7,626 bases of DNA from Bacillota bacterium (GTDB lineage Bacteria > Bacillota > Clostridia > Oscillospirales > Ruminococcaceae), in contig JAEWGD010000029.1 in assembly GCA_023388515.1 (NCBI GenBank), positions 1 to 7,626 of the forward strand. Direction: 5' to 3'. The notes beneath the pieces were generated by a model. It was not told the origin of the DNA and searched no databases. It was given only the letters and a program-made list of their open reading frames with translations. Within the stretch, counting starts at the first letter, position 1, and each line of letters opens with the position of its first letter. Below, piece after piece: positions 1-6,643 of the stretch. The position numbers and the translations under genes are program-made.

Positions 1-82
1 ATGGACGGTGATCCCCATTTTTATTTCATTTTCCCGCTGTTTTCAAGATCCTTTGCGTAATTGTTGCTTTCATTAAAAATTC
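1..82. other. Left-edge stretch with no recognisable gene
   Basis: No protein family or RNA gene was recognised here. On the plus strand the first reading frame is open from the window edge and stops with TAA at 58-60. It could be the last codons of a gene entering from the left, and the two plus-strand T-tailed hairpins that follow would suit that. Its 19 codons are rich in Phe and show no motif. On the minus strand only short frames without a ribosome binding site are seen. Confidence 0.25.
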
Positions 83-116
83 AAACCCGATTTCAATGGC
101 GAAATCGGGGTTTTTC
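83..116 (+). terminator. Intrinsic terminator hairpin
   Basis: CCCGATTTC (86-94) pairs perfectly with GAAATCGGG (101-109) around a 6-base loop. The plus-strand tail is GTTTTTC. The flanking AAA (83-85) and TTT can extend the stem past one bulged G. The T-run is best on the plus strand, suggesting it ends a transcript entering from the left. The minus strand also has a T-rich tail (TTTGAATTTTT), so it could act as a second stop for the HPt gene. Confidence 0.7.
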
Positions 117-125
117 TACGGTCTG

Positions 126-168
126 AAATAAGGACTTGCTAACTAATGTTAACAAGTCCTTATTTTTT
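126..168. terminator. Strong hairpin terminator downstream of the HPt gene
   Basis: AAATAAGGACTTG (126-138) and CAAGTCCTTATTT (153-165) form a perfect 13-bp stem. An inner TAAC/GTTA pairing surrounds a TAAT loop. On the plus strand the stem ends in an uninterrupted run of T (162-168), a textbook intrinsic terminator. The HPt stop codon (minus strand, 177-179) lies about 11 bases from the stem, so it probably also ends that transcript, although the minus-strand T-tail is weaker (TTATTTCAG). Confidence 0.75.
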
Positions 169-176
169 TATGCTGT

Positions 177-545
177 TCAAACTTTCATGCTTTTGTATTT
201 CATAATCAGATTGCAAATTTGGTTGTAGTTTTCTTCTAAATCCAAAAAAGTTCCCTCAACATCGCCAAATTGAGAGTTTCTGACATCTCTCATAATTTTA
301 GCTGTAAGCTGATAAATGCTATTCATGCCAAGATTTGCAGTTACGCCTTTTAGTGTATGTGCAACAACAAGAATATCCTCATCAAACTCCCTATTATTTA
401 CTTTATTCTTTAACTCCTCAAATTGCTTTTCTTCAGGAAAGCGATATAGAAAAGTTAAATATAGTTCTTCATTGTCCATAAATCGGCTTAAAGTTTTAGT
501 AACATCCACTTCAACCTTTTCTAAATCAACCAATAAATTATTCAT
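177..545 (-). CDS. Stand-alone histidine phosphotransfer (HPt) protein
   Basis: This 122-residue soluble protein is predicted to be a single HPt domain. Such domains carry a phosphoryl group on a histidine between receiver domains of hybrid kinases and response regulators. The signature is A-H-T-L-K-G at residues 62-67, the usual HxLKG form, with H63 the likely phosphoacceptor. Flanking segments (about 13-50 and 75-120) are charged and look helical, fitting a four-helix bundle, and the length is normal for a free HPt. There is no signal peptide or membrane segment. The ATG at 545 is chosen because GGGGTG (555-560) lies 9 bases upstream and a good promoter sits further up. It is divergent from the xylanase gene. 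No hybrid kinase or receiver-only partner is in the window. The kinase at 4049-5764 is a simple type that would not need a relay, so the partner is probably elsewhere. The family call is firm; the pathway is unknown. Confidence 0.85.
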   Translation of the reverse strand: MNNLLVDLEKVEVDVTKTLSRFMDNEELYLTFLYRFPEEKQFEELKNKVNNREFDEDILVVAHTLKGVTANLGMNSIYQLTAKIMRDVRNSQFGDVEGTFLDLEENYNQICNLIMKYKSMKV

Positions 546-554
546 AACATCTCA

Positions 555-560
555 CACCCC
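555..560 (-). promoter_or_regulatory. Ribosome binding site of the HPt gene
   Basis: The minus strand reads GGGGTG nine bases before the ATG at 545. It supports this start codon. Confidence 0.6.
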
Positions 561-626
561 AAACCCAAAGATTTACTCACGCTTAGCGTTCATAAACCCT
601 ACATGATTTTTTCTTATTATATAACA

Positions 627-655
627 ATAATATAGCAAAAACGTTCATATGTCAA
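627..655 (-). promoter_or_regulatory. Sigma-A type promoter for the HPt gene
   Basis: On the minus strand a perfect -35 box TTGACA (655-650) is followed by a 17-base spacer and a -10 box TATTAT (632-627). Transcription would start near 620, leaving a leader of about 75 bases before the ATG at 545. This is one of the two best promoter matches in the window and suggests the HPt gene is expressed constitutively as a single-gene unit. Confidence 0.75.
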
Positions 656-891
656 GGAAAAAACTAATGTTTCGACAAATACATATTATTGTCAGTAAGG
701 TTTACTGCTTTGTTATACAATTTACAAGCTAATTCTTGCTTTTACAGGTTGTTATTACAAATTATCACTGTAAACTAATGTATATTCTCACATATTAAAA
801 TACAAATTGTTTGATGTCTTATGTTTTTTGATATTATAACCAATTATTTTTTGTGATTTATGTATATAATTTCTTAACAAAAAAGTAAAAA
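656..891. promoter_or_regulatory. AT-rich intergenic region with candidate upstream promoters and small dyads
   Basis: No coding capacity was seen. One candidate plus-strand promoter has TTGTTT (808-813), an 18-base spacer and TATTAT (832-837); an overlapping version is TTGATG (811-816) with TATAAC (835-840). A TATAAT at 865-870 lacks a good -35 box. Two inverted repeats are visible: CAGTAA/TTACTG (693-698 and 702-707) and TTTACAG/CTGTAAA (741-747 and 768-774). They could be regulator sites for the xylanase gene, but in DNA this AT-rich they may be chance. Confidence 0.35.
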
Positions 892-912
892 TTCAATAAA
901 GCTTCAATAAAG
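892..912 (+). repeat. Tandem 11-bp direct repeat, candidate response-regulator operator
   Basis: The 10-mer TTCAATAAAG occurs at 892-901 and again at 903-912, a period of 11 bases or about one helical turn. The second copy ends 6 bases before a -10 box TACAAT (919-924), so the pair occupies the place of a -35 box, and no good -35 match exists there. OmpR/PhoB-family regulators bind such direct repeats, and one is encoded at 5761-6438. The repeat is seen directly; its role as an operator is inferred. Confidence 0.5.
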
Positions 913-918
913 ATATGT

Positions 919-924
919 TACAAT
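919..924 (+). promoter_or_regulatory. Candidate -10 box of the xylanase gene
   Basis: TACAAT matches the -10 consensus in 5 of 6 positions and lies 25 bases before the ATG. The start site would be near 931, close to the ribosome binding site, giving a very short leader. No standard -35 box is found 16-18 bases upstream; the tandem repeat at 892-912 lies there instead, which would fit an activator-dependent promoter. Confidence 0.4.
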
Positions 925-932
925 ATAGAAAA

Positions 933-942
933 AGGGTGGTGA
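933..942 (+). promoter_or_regulatory. Ribosome binding site of the xylanase gene
   Basis: AGGGTGGTGA closely resembles the anti-Shine-Dalgarno complement AGGAGGTGA and ends 7 bases before the ATG at 950. It decides the start codon, which is followed at once by a classical signal peptide. Confidence 0.8.
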
Positions 943-949
943 TTTAATC

Positions 950-3925
950 ATGAAGAAGAAAAATAATCTTCTTTGCGTCTTTCTGTCATTTTTAATTTGC
1001 GTGGTTATGCTACCAATTTCAAATGTCAGTGCTGCTACAGTTTTAACCGAAAACAAAACTGGTTCAGAAGACGGGTATGACTATGAGTTGTGGAAAGACA
1101 ACGGAACAACTAGCATGACGCTTACGGGCGGAGGCACATTCAGTTGTTCATGGAGCAATATCAATAACGCACTGTTTCGTAAAGGTGTTAAGTTTGATAG
1201 CACAAAGACATACAAAGAAATCGGCAATATTACAGTTGATTTTGAATCTGATTATAATCCGAATGGTAATTCATATCTCTGCGTTTATGGTTGGACTAGA
1301 AGTCCACTTGTAGAGTATTATATCGTTGAGTCATGGGGTAGCTGGCGTCCACCTGGAGCTTCCTCAAAGGGCACTGTGTCAATTGACGGTGGTGTTTATG
1401 ACATCTACGAAACAACAAGAGAAAATCAACCGTCCATTGATGGAACTGCGACATTCCAACAGTACTGGAGCGTTCGTCAAGATAAACGAACAAGTGGTAC
1501 TATTAATGTAGGGGCTCATTTCGCCAAGTGGGAAGATATGGGCATGCCTATGGGCAAACTCTATGAGGCTGCACTTACTGTTGAGGGCTATCAGAGCAGT
1601 GGTTCGGCTGTGGTAAGTAAGAATACAATATTAGTCGGTGGAGAAATTCCTAATGGAGGAAGTACCGATGAGCCAATCGAACCAGATAAAGAGGGATATT
1701 ATTTTAACTCAACCTATGAGAGTAGCACAGACAGCTGGGCTGCAAGGGGCGACGCTACCATTAAGGCTGTGAATACGAAGGCTTACGCTGGAAGCCAGTC
1801 ACTTAGTGTTGCTAACCGTACAGACTCATGGAATGGTGCTTCACGTTCACTCAGCACGTCAACCTTTGTACCTGGTAAATCATATAGCTTTAGCGTCATG
1901 GCTATGCAGAATTTAACATCATCTGAGGATTTCAAGTTGACTCTTCAGTATGCTTTAGATGGAGAAGATAACTATGACACAATTGCTGAGGCAACAGGCA
2001 GTAAAGACGAATGGGTTCAGCTTGCAAACACAAGTTATACAATCCCGTCGGGAGCTACAAATCTTCTTCTCTATGTAGAAACAGCCGATAGCACAACTAG
2101 TTTCTATATGGATAATGCAATCGGTGCTCCAAGTGGAACGGTTATCAAAGTGGATAAGAAATATTCTGTTGGCGATGTTAATTCTGACGGAAAAATTAAT
2201 GAAAAAGACATTTTAGAACTAAAATTATTTATTCTAAACAAAAAATCAAATGCTAATTTTGAATCGGCAGATATGGATAGAAATGGTGTTCTTAATTCCA
2301 TTGATTTAGCACTTCTTAAAAAGGCTATTATAAAGAAAACGGACACCCCGATTATCGACCCGATTCCTGATGATAAAGACATAGATGCAACTAAATATAT
2401 GGCAAATGTTAGAGCAAATATGACTGCAAATGTTCCTTCTTCTGCAACAAGTACATTGGCAGGAACGAACTATGGAACGCTTAAACCTATCACATATTAC
2501 TCAACAAATGCTGCAAAGAATAAGAAAGCAAACGTTCTTCTTCCTGCTGGTTATTCAGAAAACGAAAAATACCCTGTTCTTTATGTTAATCATGGTATTT
2601 TTGGAGACGAAACCTCTATGCTTGATGAAGGCATGAAAATTAGAACCATGGTTGGGAATCTTGCCCAGAGTGGTGATGCTAAAAAGATGATTATTGTCTT
2701 TACATCAATGTATACAAGCAAGACTTCTGATACCTGTAAAGGTTTCACTGTTGAAGAAACAAAGGCTTACGACGACTTCCTTTACGACCTTACCGAAGAC
2801 CTTATGCCTTATATGGAAAAGAATTTTTCTATTAAAACTGGTAGAGAAAACACAGCAATTACTGGCTTTTCTATGGGAGGAAGGGAATCTCTATATATTG
2901 GAATCATGCGTCCAGATGTCTTTGGTTATATAGGTGCGGCTTGTCCTGCTCCTGGAGTAACTCCTGCGACAGATTCTTTTATGGCTCATCCAGGAAATAT
3001 GCAGGAAAGTGAATTCAAGATTAAGAATACTGCGTATAATCCATATGTTTTGATGATAACTGGTGGAACAAATGATACTGTTGTTGGTACATTCCCAAAA
3101 AGCTATCATAATATCCTTACAAAAAACAATCAAGACCATATATGGCAAGAAATACAGGGTGGAGGACATGATGGAAGTTCAGTAGTTCCTCTAATGTATA
3201 ATTTTATCAGGGGCATTTTTAAAACTGGCGAAACTGTGGTTGTTGATGAACCAACAAAGGGTGGCGTTGATATTTCATGGATTGACCCATCTAAGCCAAT
3301 GGTTGCCATTTCATTTGATGACGGTGCAGTTGGAACTGCTCCTAATTCATCATCTATGAGAATTCTCAACTCGCTTTCAAATTCAGGATTCCACGCTACA
3401 TTCTTCTATGTAGGTAACTGGACTAATTCAAGCAATCAGGGTGAAATTAAAATCGCTTATGATATGGGCATGGAAATTGCAAACCATACTACTTCACATC
3501 CTAATCTTACAAATCTTTCGGCAAGTGAAATTCGACGTGAATACGATAGTTGTGAACAGAAACTTAAAGGCATTATCGGTGCAGATCCGTCCCCGCTTAT
3601 GCGACTTCCGTACCTTGCTTCAAATAGCAACGTACAGTCTGCACTCTCCGATGTTCCGCTTATAACTTGTTCGATTGACACTGCGGACTGGAACAACGCT
3701 TCAAGCGACCAAATTATCAACAAAGTTAAAACAGCAATGAGCAACGGTACACTTGATAATTCTATTGTTCTCTGCCATGAGACATACGATTCAACAGCAA
3801 CAGCTATGGAATATCTCGCTCCTTACCTCAAATCACAGGGTTGGCAGATTGTAACTATTTCAGAAATGTTTGCAGTGAATGGGAAAACCCTCAATGGTGG
3901 GCAGATTTATTCAAAGTGTAATTAA
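950..3925 (+). CDS. Secreted cellulosomal xylanase/esterase: GH11-CBM22-dockerin-CE1-CE4
   Basis: This 991-residue enzyme should hydrolyse arabinoxylan outside the cell while bound to a cellulosome. Residues 1-28 are a signal peptide (MKKK, hydrophobic core, cleavage near VSA-A). Residues about 30-230 are a GH11 endo-1,4-beta-xylanase with nucleophile E122 (LVEYY), acid/base E212 (TVEGY) and thumb motif PSIDGTATF (161-169). Residues about 248-400 are a CBM22 xylan-binding module. Residues 405-463 are a type I dockerin with calcium loops at D409-D420 and D441-D452. Residues about 482-760 are a CE1 esterase of the XynZ feruloyl-esterase type, with S641 (GFSMG), D709 (GTND) and H740 (GGGHD). Residues about 782-975 are a CE4 deacetylase, probably acetyl-xylan esterase, with D790-D791 (SFDDG), H846 and H850 (HTTSH), RLPY (885-888), DTADW (910-914) and LCHE (941-944). 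All catalytic residues are present. N73 aligns with N35 of Bacillus circulans xylanase, usually a sign of a near-neutral pH optimum. The GH11-CBM22 part is much richer in GC than the dockerin. CE substrates are inferred. Confidence 0.95.
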   Translation: MKKKNNLLCVFLSFLICVVMLPISNVSAATVLTENKTGSEDGYDYELWKDNGTTSMTLTGGGTFSCSWSNINNALFRKGVKFDSTKTYKEIGNITVDFESDYNPNGNSYLCVYGWTRSPLVEYYIVESWGSWRPPGASSKGTVSIDGGVYDIYETTRENQPSIDGTATFQQYWSVRQDKRTSGTINVGAHFAKWEDMGMPMGKLYEAALTVEGYQSSGSAVVSKNTILVGGEIPNGGSTDEPIEPDKEGYYFNSTYESSTDSWAARGDATIKAVNTKAYAGSQSLSVANRTDSWNGASRSLSTSTFVPGKSYSFSVMAMQNLTSSEDFKLTLQYALDGEDNYDTIAEATGSKDEWVQLANTSYTIPSGATNLLLYVETADSTTSFYMDNAIGAPSGTVIKVDKKYSVGDVNSDGKINEKDILELKLFILNKKSNANFESADMDRNGVLNSIDLALLKKAIIKKTDTPIIDPIPDDKDIDATKYMANVRANMTANVPSSATSTLAGTNYGTLKPITYYSTNAAKNKKANVLLPAGYSENEKYPVLYVNHGIFGDETSMLDEGMKIRTMVGNLAQSGDAKKMIIVFTSMYTSKTSDTCKGFTVEETKAYDDFLYDLTEDLMPYMEKNFSIKTGRENTAITGFSMGGRESLYIGIMRPDVFGYIGAACPAPGVTPATDSFMAHPGNMQESEFKIKNTAYNPYVLMITGGTNDTVVGTFPKSYHNILTKNNQDHIWQEIQGGGHDGSSVVPLMYNFIRGIFKTGETVVVDEPTKGGVDISWIDPSKPMVAISFDDGAVGTAPNSSSMRILNSLSNSGFHATFFYVGNWTNSSNQGEIKIAYDMGMEIANHTTSHPNLTNLSASEIRREYDSCEQKLKGIIGADPSPLMRLPYLASNSNVQSALSDVPLITCSIDTADWNNASSDQIINKVKTAMSNGTLDNSIVLCHETYDSTATAMEYLAPYLKSQGWQIVTISEMFAVNGKTLNGGQIYSKCN

Positions 3926-3969
3926 TTTACCATCTCTTGATTTTTTTCATATAGATCTCCTTAACACAC

Positions 3970-4003
3970 GAAAACAGGCAGTCCTCACGGATTGCCTGTT
4001 TTC
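3970..4003. terminator. Bidirectional terminator between convergent genes
   Basis: A 15-bp stem with one G-T wobble (3970-3984 with 3989-4003) encloses the tetraloop TCAC. It begins 45 bases after the xylanase stop and lies 45 bases beyond the kinase stop on the other strand. The base of the stem supplies TTTTC, followed on the plus strand by T-rich sequence to 4020. The kinase side has TGTTTTCGTG. It therefore probably ends both transcripts, with the better tail on the plus strand. Confidence 0.85.
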
Positions 4004-4048
4004 TATTTGTATATTTTTATAAGATAGGAATTAATATATTGCCATGTG

Positions 4049-5764
4049 TTAGTATCGTGCGGGCAAAGTTATAGTAAACGTAATGATTTTATCGTTACAA
4101 GATGCACAAATATTACCGTTATGCAGTTCCACAATAGCCTGTGCGATTGAAAGCCCAAGACCAAACCCTTCTTGCTCGTGGATACGGTCATTATCTCTAC
4201 GATAAAAACGTTCAAAAAGCTTTGATGTATCGTTCGTCAGATAATCCGAGCATAAATTTGAGCATTTTATAATTACATTATCCATTTCCTTATACACAGA
4301 AAAGGTTATTTCACTCTTCGCATCGGAATACTTCAGTGCATTGTCCATAAGAATTCCCACCAACTGGGATATTTTGTTTTCATCACAAGGTATGCTGATA
4401 TTTTTTTCTATATCATATTTTAGCGTTTTTTCACTTTCATAAAGCATACTTTCAAAATAAAGAAGTGAATTGCTAACAATACTGCTTATATCGCTTATAT
4501 CAAAGTCACTTATTGCAGTATTTGTTTCAAGCAATCTCGACAAATCCAACATTTCAGAAACAAGACAGTGCATTTTTTTCGTCTGCTCCTTTATACAATC
4601 TGTCCAACGGTCCTTACCATTTTTACTACTTATAATGTCAATAGTTGCAGAAATTACAGTAATTGGAGTTTTAAGCTCATGGCTTGCGTTTGATATAAAT
4701 TGTTTCTGTCGCTCCATATTCTCGGCAACAGGCTTAGTTATATATCCAGAAACAATAACGACAAGCACAAATAAAATCAGCCATATCATCCCCCCAACAA
4801 GAAGTGAAATTCGCAGAAGACTGCCATTAGCAGCATCAGTAAAACTATCATTTACAAAAATAATAATGTTCATATCTTCCATCTTGCGAACAGTGTAGCT
4901 ATAAACTGTTCCATCTTTTTTTATTTTCCCACTTGCCCTATCTGAACTAAGAACACTCGATGCGAACTCCTTTGCCTCTGCATTTTCGATAGACTTCATC
5001 AAATTACCATCATTTATTGAAACAAGCTGATTTTTTTCATTAGTAACAAGATAAAACGCACTCGTGTTATTGAGAATTTCTGGTATATAATTATCAAAAA
5101 TATCCGAAAAGCTACTGTGCGAAACTAACTGATTAGAAAATGAAAGTGTTGCTTGCTGGTCTTTATAGTGTATTTCTATACTGTCTATTGTAAGTGAAAT
5201 ATTTTCATCAATCCCTATCGGTACATTGCTTGAGTTTTTCCACCACACAACCGAAACAAGAAAATAATCGCTTATAATCTGCGATTCGTCAATTGATAAT
5301 GTATCATAATCACTTTTTATATTTTCATAATTGCTAAAATTAATAGAAACATTCGTTGTGTCCTTATTAAAAGTATAATCCTTGTAAACCATTTTAATTT
5401 CATCTTCAATCTTCGCTTCAAAAAGCAAACCGCCCCCTGCACTATACCAAACAGCCGACTTTTCGGCATAAACTATATTCCCACTAACAGTAATACTTGA
5501 TATATTACGAACATTACGAGGAATAATATAATCGCCATTTTCAGTCTGTTCAGCGTCGCTAAGATTAAATTTCTCTTTATTTGGCTGATTTATCCGTGTC
5601 GTCGCCACCTGTCTAATTACGCTTTCAATCATTCTGCCTTCGTTTTTATAAGCAACTCGCATAAGCAAATTAAGTATTAAAACCATAAGCAAAATTACAC
5701 AAAACACTATAACCGACGCAGTAACGATATACTTTTTCTTTAATTTATTCAGCGAGTCATTCAT
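4049..5764 (-). CDS. Membrane sensor histidine kinase with large extracellular domain
   Basis: This 571-residue kinase should sense an external signal and phosphorylate the regulator encoded just upstream. A first membrane segment lies at about 12-36, an extracellular region at about 37-317, and a second membrane segment at about 318-342. The H-box S-H-E-L-K-T-P (361-367, phosphoacceptor H362) follows only about 20 residues later, so there is no room for a full HAMP domain. The ATPase domain has an N-box (MDNALKYS, N475), an F-box (LFERFYRRD, 516-524) and a G2 box (GFGLGLS, 533-539). The G1 box is degenerate: N503-L-C-S-D replaces DxGxG, which also occurs in some Firmicutes kinases. The sensor region matches no fold I recognise, although its last part (about 236-305) could be PAS/Cache-like. 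The start ATG overlaps the regulator's TGA by 4 bp, and GGGGGAAAAGGA lies just before it, indicating translational coupling. A role in sensing xylan fragments is only suggested by the neighbours. Confidence 0.9.
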   Translation of the reverse strand: MNDSLNKLKKKYIVTASVIVFCVILLMVLILNLLMRVAYKNEGRMIESVIRQVATTRINQPNKEKFNLSDAEQTENGDYIIPRNVRNISSITVSGNIVYAEKSAVWYSAGGGLLFEAKIEDEIKMVYKDYTFNKDTTNVSINFSNYENIKSDYDTLSIDESQIISDYFLVSVVWWKNSSNVPIGIDENISLTIDSIEIHYKDQQATLSFSNQLVSHSSFSDIFDNYIPEILNNTSAFYLVTNEKNQLVSINDGNLMKSIENAEAKEFASSVLSSDRASGKIKKDGTVYSYTVRKMEDMNIIIFVNDSFTDAANGSLLRISLLVGGMIWLILFVLVVIVSGYITKPVAENMERQKQFISNASHELKTPITVISATIDIISSKNGKDRWTDCIKEQTKKMHCLVSEMLDLSRLLETNTAISDFDISDISSIVSNSLLYFESMLYESEKTLKYDIEKNISIPCDENKISQLVGILMDNALKYSDAKSEITFSVYKEMDNVIIKCSNLCSDYLTNDTSKLFERFYRRDNDRIHEQEGFGLGLSIAQAIVELHNGNICASCNDKIITFTITLPARY

Positions 5765-6438
5765 TCCTTTTCCCCCAACGAATAGCCAATGCCCCTTACA
5801 GATTTTATAACCACCTTTGATTTCAAAGCGTTAAGCTTTTTTCGCAAAAAAGATATGTAAACATCAGTTGAATTATATTCGATGTCAGATTCAAATCCCC
5901 ATATTTTTGTAATGCAATATTCTCTTTTCACAACGCTATCCTTGTTCAGCATAAGTATTTCCATAAGCTGATATTCCTTTGTACTGAGCATTATCCTTGA
6001 ACTTCCCTTTTTCAGCTCATGATGCGTTCTGTCAAGTTCAATATCGCCATATTTCAGGGTTTCCTCCACATATTCCATTACATTCCTACGAGAAAGTGCC
6101 CACACCCTTGCAATAAGCTCTTCCGTTACAAATGGCTTTGTCATATAGTCATCTGAACCCGACTTCAAACCTCTAATTTTATCCTCTATTTCCGATTTTG
6201 CCGAAAGCACCAAAACAGAAGAAGATATCTGATTCTTGCGTATTTCTTGCAAAACCTCAATACCATTCATTTTAGGGAGAGTAATATCAAGAATAATAAT
6301 ATCGTATACTCCGCTTAAAGCATTGTCAAGCCCGTCCACTCCGTTATATGCAGTATCAACCAAAAACCCCTCACAGACAAGTAGCTCCTTTAATGCCATA
6401 GAAAGATCTTTTTCATCCTCTATAATTAGAACTTTCAT
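5761..6438 (-). CDS. OmpR/PhoB-family response regulator
   Basis: This 225-residue cytoplasmic transcription factor is the cognate partner of the kinase that follows it. The receiver domain (about 1-118) has the acidic pair E7-D8, phosphoacceptor D51 (IILDITLPKMNG), switch residue S79 and K101 in TKPF. The winged-helix DNA-binding domain (about 128-223) has the family pattern: LSTKEYQLMEIL (151-162), a recognition helix around N189-L202, and the RGIGY wing (215-219). The start at 6438 is preferred over an in-frame ATG at 6501. GGGGGAG (6447-6453) lies 8 bases before it, KVLIIEDE is the normal N-terminus of the family, and the extra 21 codons would overlap the promoter. It is the first gene of a two-gene operon with the kinase. 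Target genes cannot be read directly. The flanking xylan-degradation genes are the obvious candidates, and a tandem repeat at 892-912 has a suitable form. Confidence 0.93.
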   Translation of the reverse strand: MKVLIIEDEKDLSMALKELLVCEGFLVDTAYNGVDGLDNALSGVYDIIILDITLPKMNGIEVLQEIRKNQISSSVLVLSAKSEIEDKIRGLKSGSDDYMTKPFVTEELIARVWALSRRNVMEYVEETLKYGDIELDRTHHELKKGSSRIMLSTKEYQLMEILMLNKDSVVKREYCITKIWGFESDIEYNSTDVYISFLRKKLNALKSKVVIKSVRGIGYSLGEKE

Positions 6439-6446
6439 ATAAATCT

Positions 6447-6453
6447 CTCCCCC
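6447..6453 (-). promoter_or_regulatory. Ribosome binding site that fixes the regulator start
   Basis: The minus strand reads GGGGGAG 8 bases before the ATG at 6438. It shows that the longer reading frame beginning at 6501 is not the real start. Confidence 0.8.
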
Positions 6454-6472
6454 TTTTCGTTTCCTTTTTATA

Positions 6473-6501
6473 ATTATAGCATATTTCAACCAATTTGTCA
6501 T
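6473..6501 (-). promoter_or_regulatory. Extended -10 promoter of the two-component operon
   Basis: On the minus strand ATGACA (6501-6496), a 5 of 6 match to the -35 consensus, is followed by a 17-base spacer and a perfect TATAAT (6478-6473). TGC directly before the -10 box makes it an extended -10 element. Transcription would start near 6466, leaving a leader of about 28 bases before the regulator ATG. Strong basal expression of the regulator-kinase pair is expected. Confidence 0.8.
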
Positions 6502-6583
6502 TTATATTTCTTCAAATTTAAACAATAAAGCCATTAAAAATGCACCAAGTATTACCTCGCTTATGCCTTTATTTAGTATAACA

Positions 6584-6613
6584 AAAGCGACTAAATTCTC
6601 GATTAGTCGCTTT
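6584..6613 (-). terminator. Terminator of the feruloyl esterase gene
   Basis: AAAGCGACTAA (6584-6594) and TTAGTCGCTTT (6603-6613) form a perfect 11-bp stem with an 8-base loop. It lies about 30 bases downstream of the esterase stop codon on the minus strand, and the minus-strand tail is CGCTTTTGTTAT. It separates the esterase transcript from the regulator-kinase operon, which has its own promoter. Confidence 0.75.
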
Positions 6614-6643
6614 GTATAATATTAAATCGAAATTTACAAACTT

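Noticed and set aside
661..781. 10-base direct repeat AAACTAATGT at 661-670 and 772-781
   Set aside because: A single repeat of a low-complexity 10-mer 111 bases apart is expected by chance in DNA this AT-rich, and it is not placed sensibly relative to a promoter.
1296..1511. Short open frames on both strands within the GH11 region
   Set aside because: They are shadows of the xylanase frame, whose protein shows conserved GH11 motifs throughout.
4470..4898. 142-codon plus-strand open frame
   Set aside because: It lies wholly inside the histidine kinase gene on the other strand, which has clear motifs; the frame has no ribosome binding site and no recognisable domain.
6439..6501. N-terminal extension of the response regulator from an ATG at 6501
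   Set aside because: The extension contains the operon's -10 box and ribosome binding site, lacks its own ribosome binding site, and precedes the normal family start KVLIIEDE.
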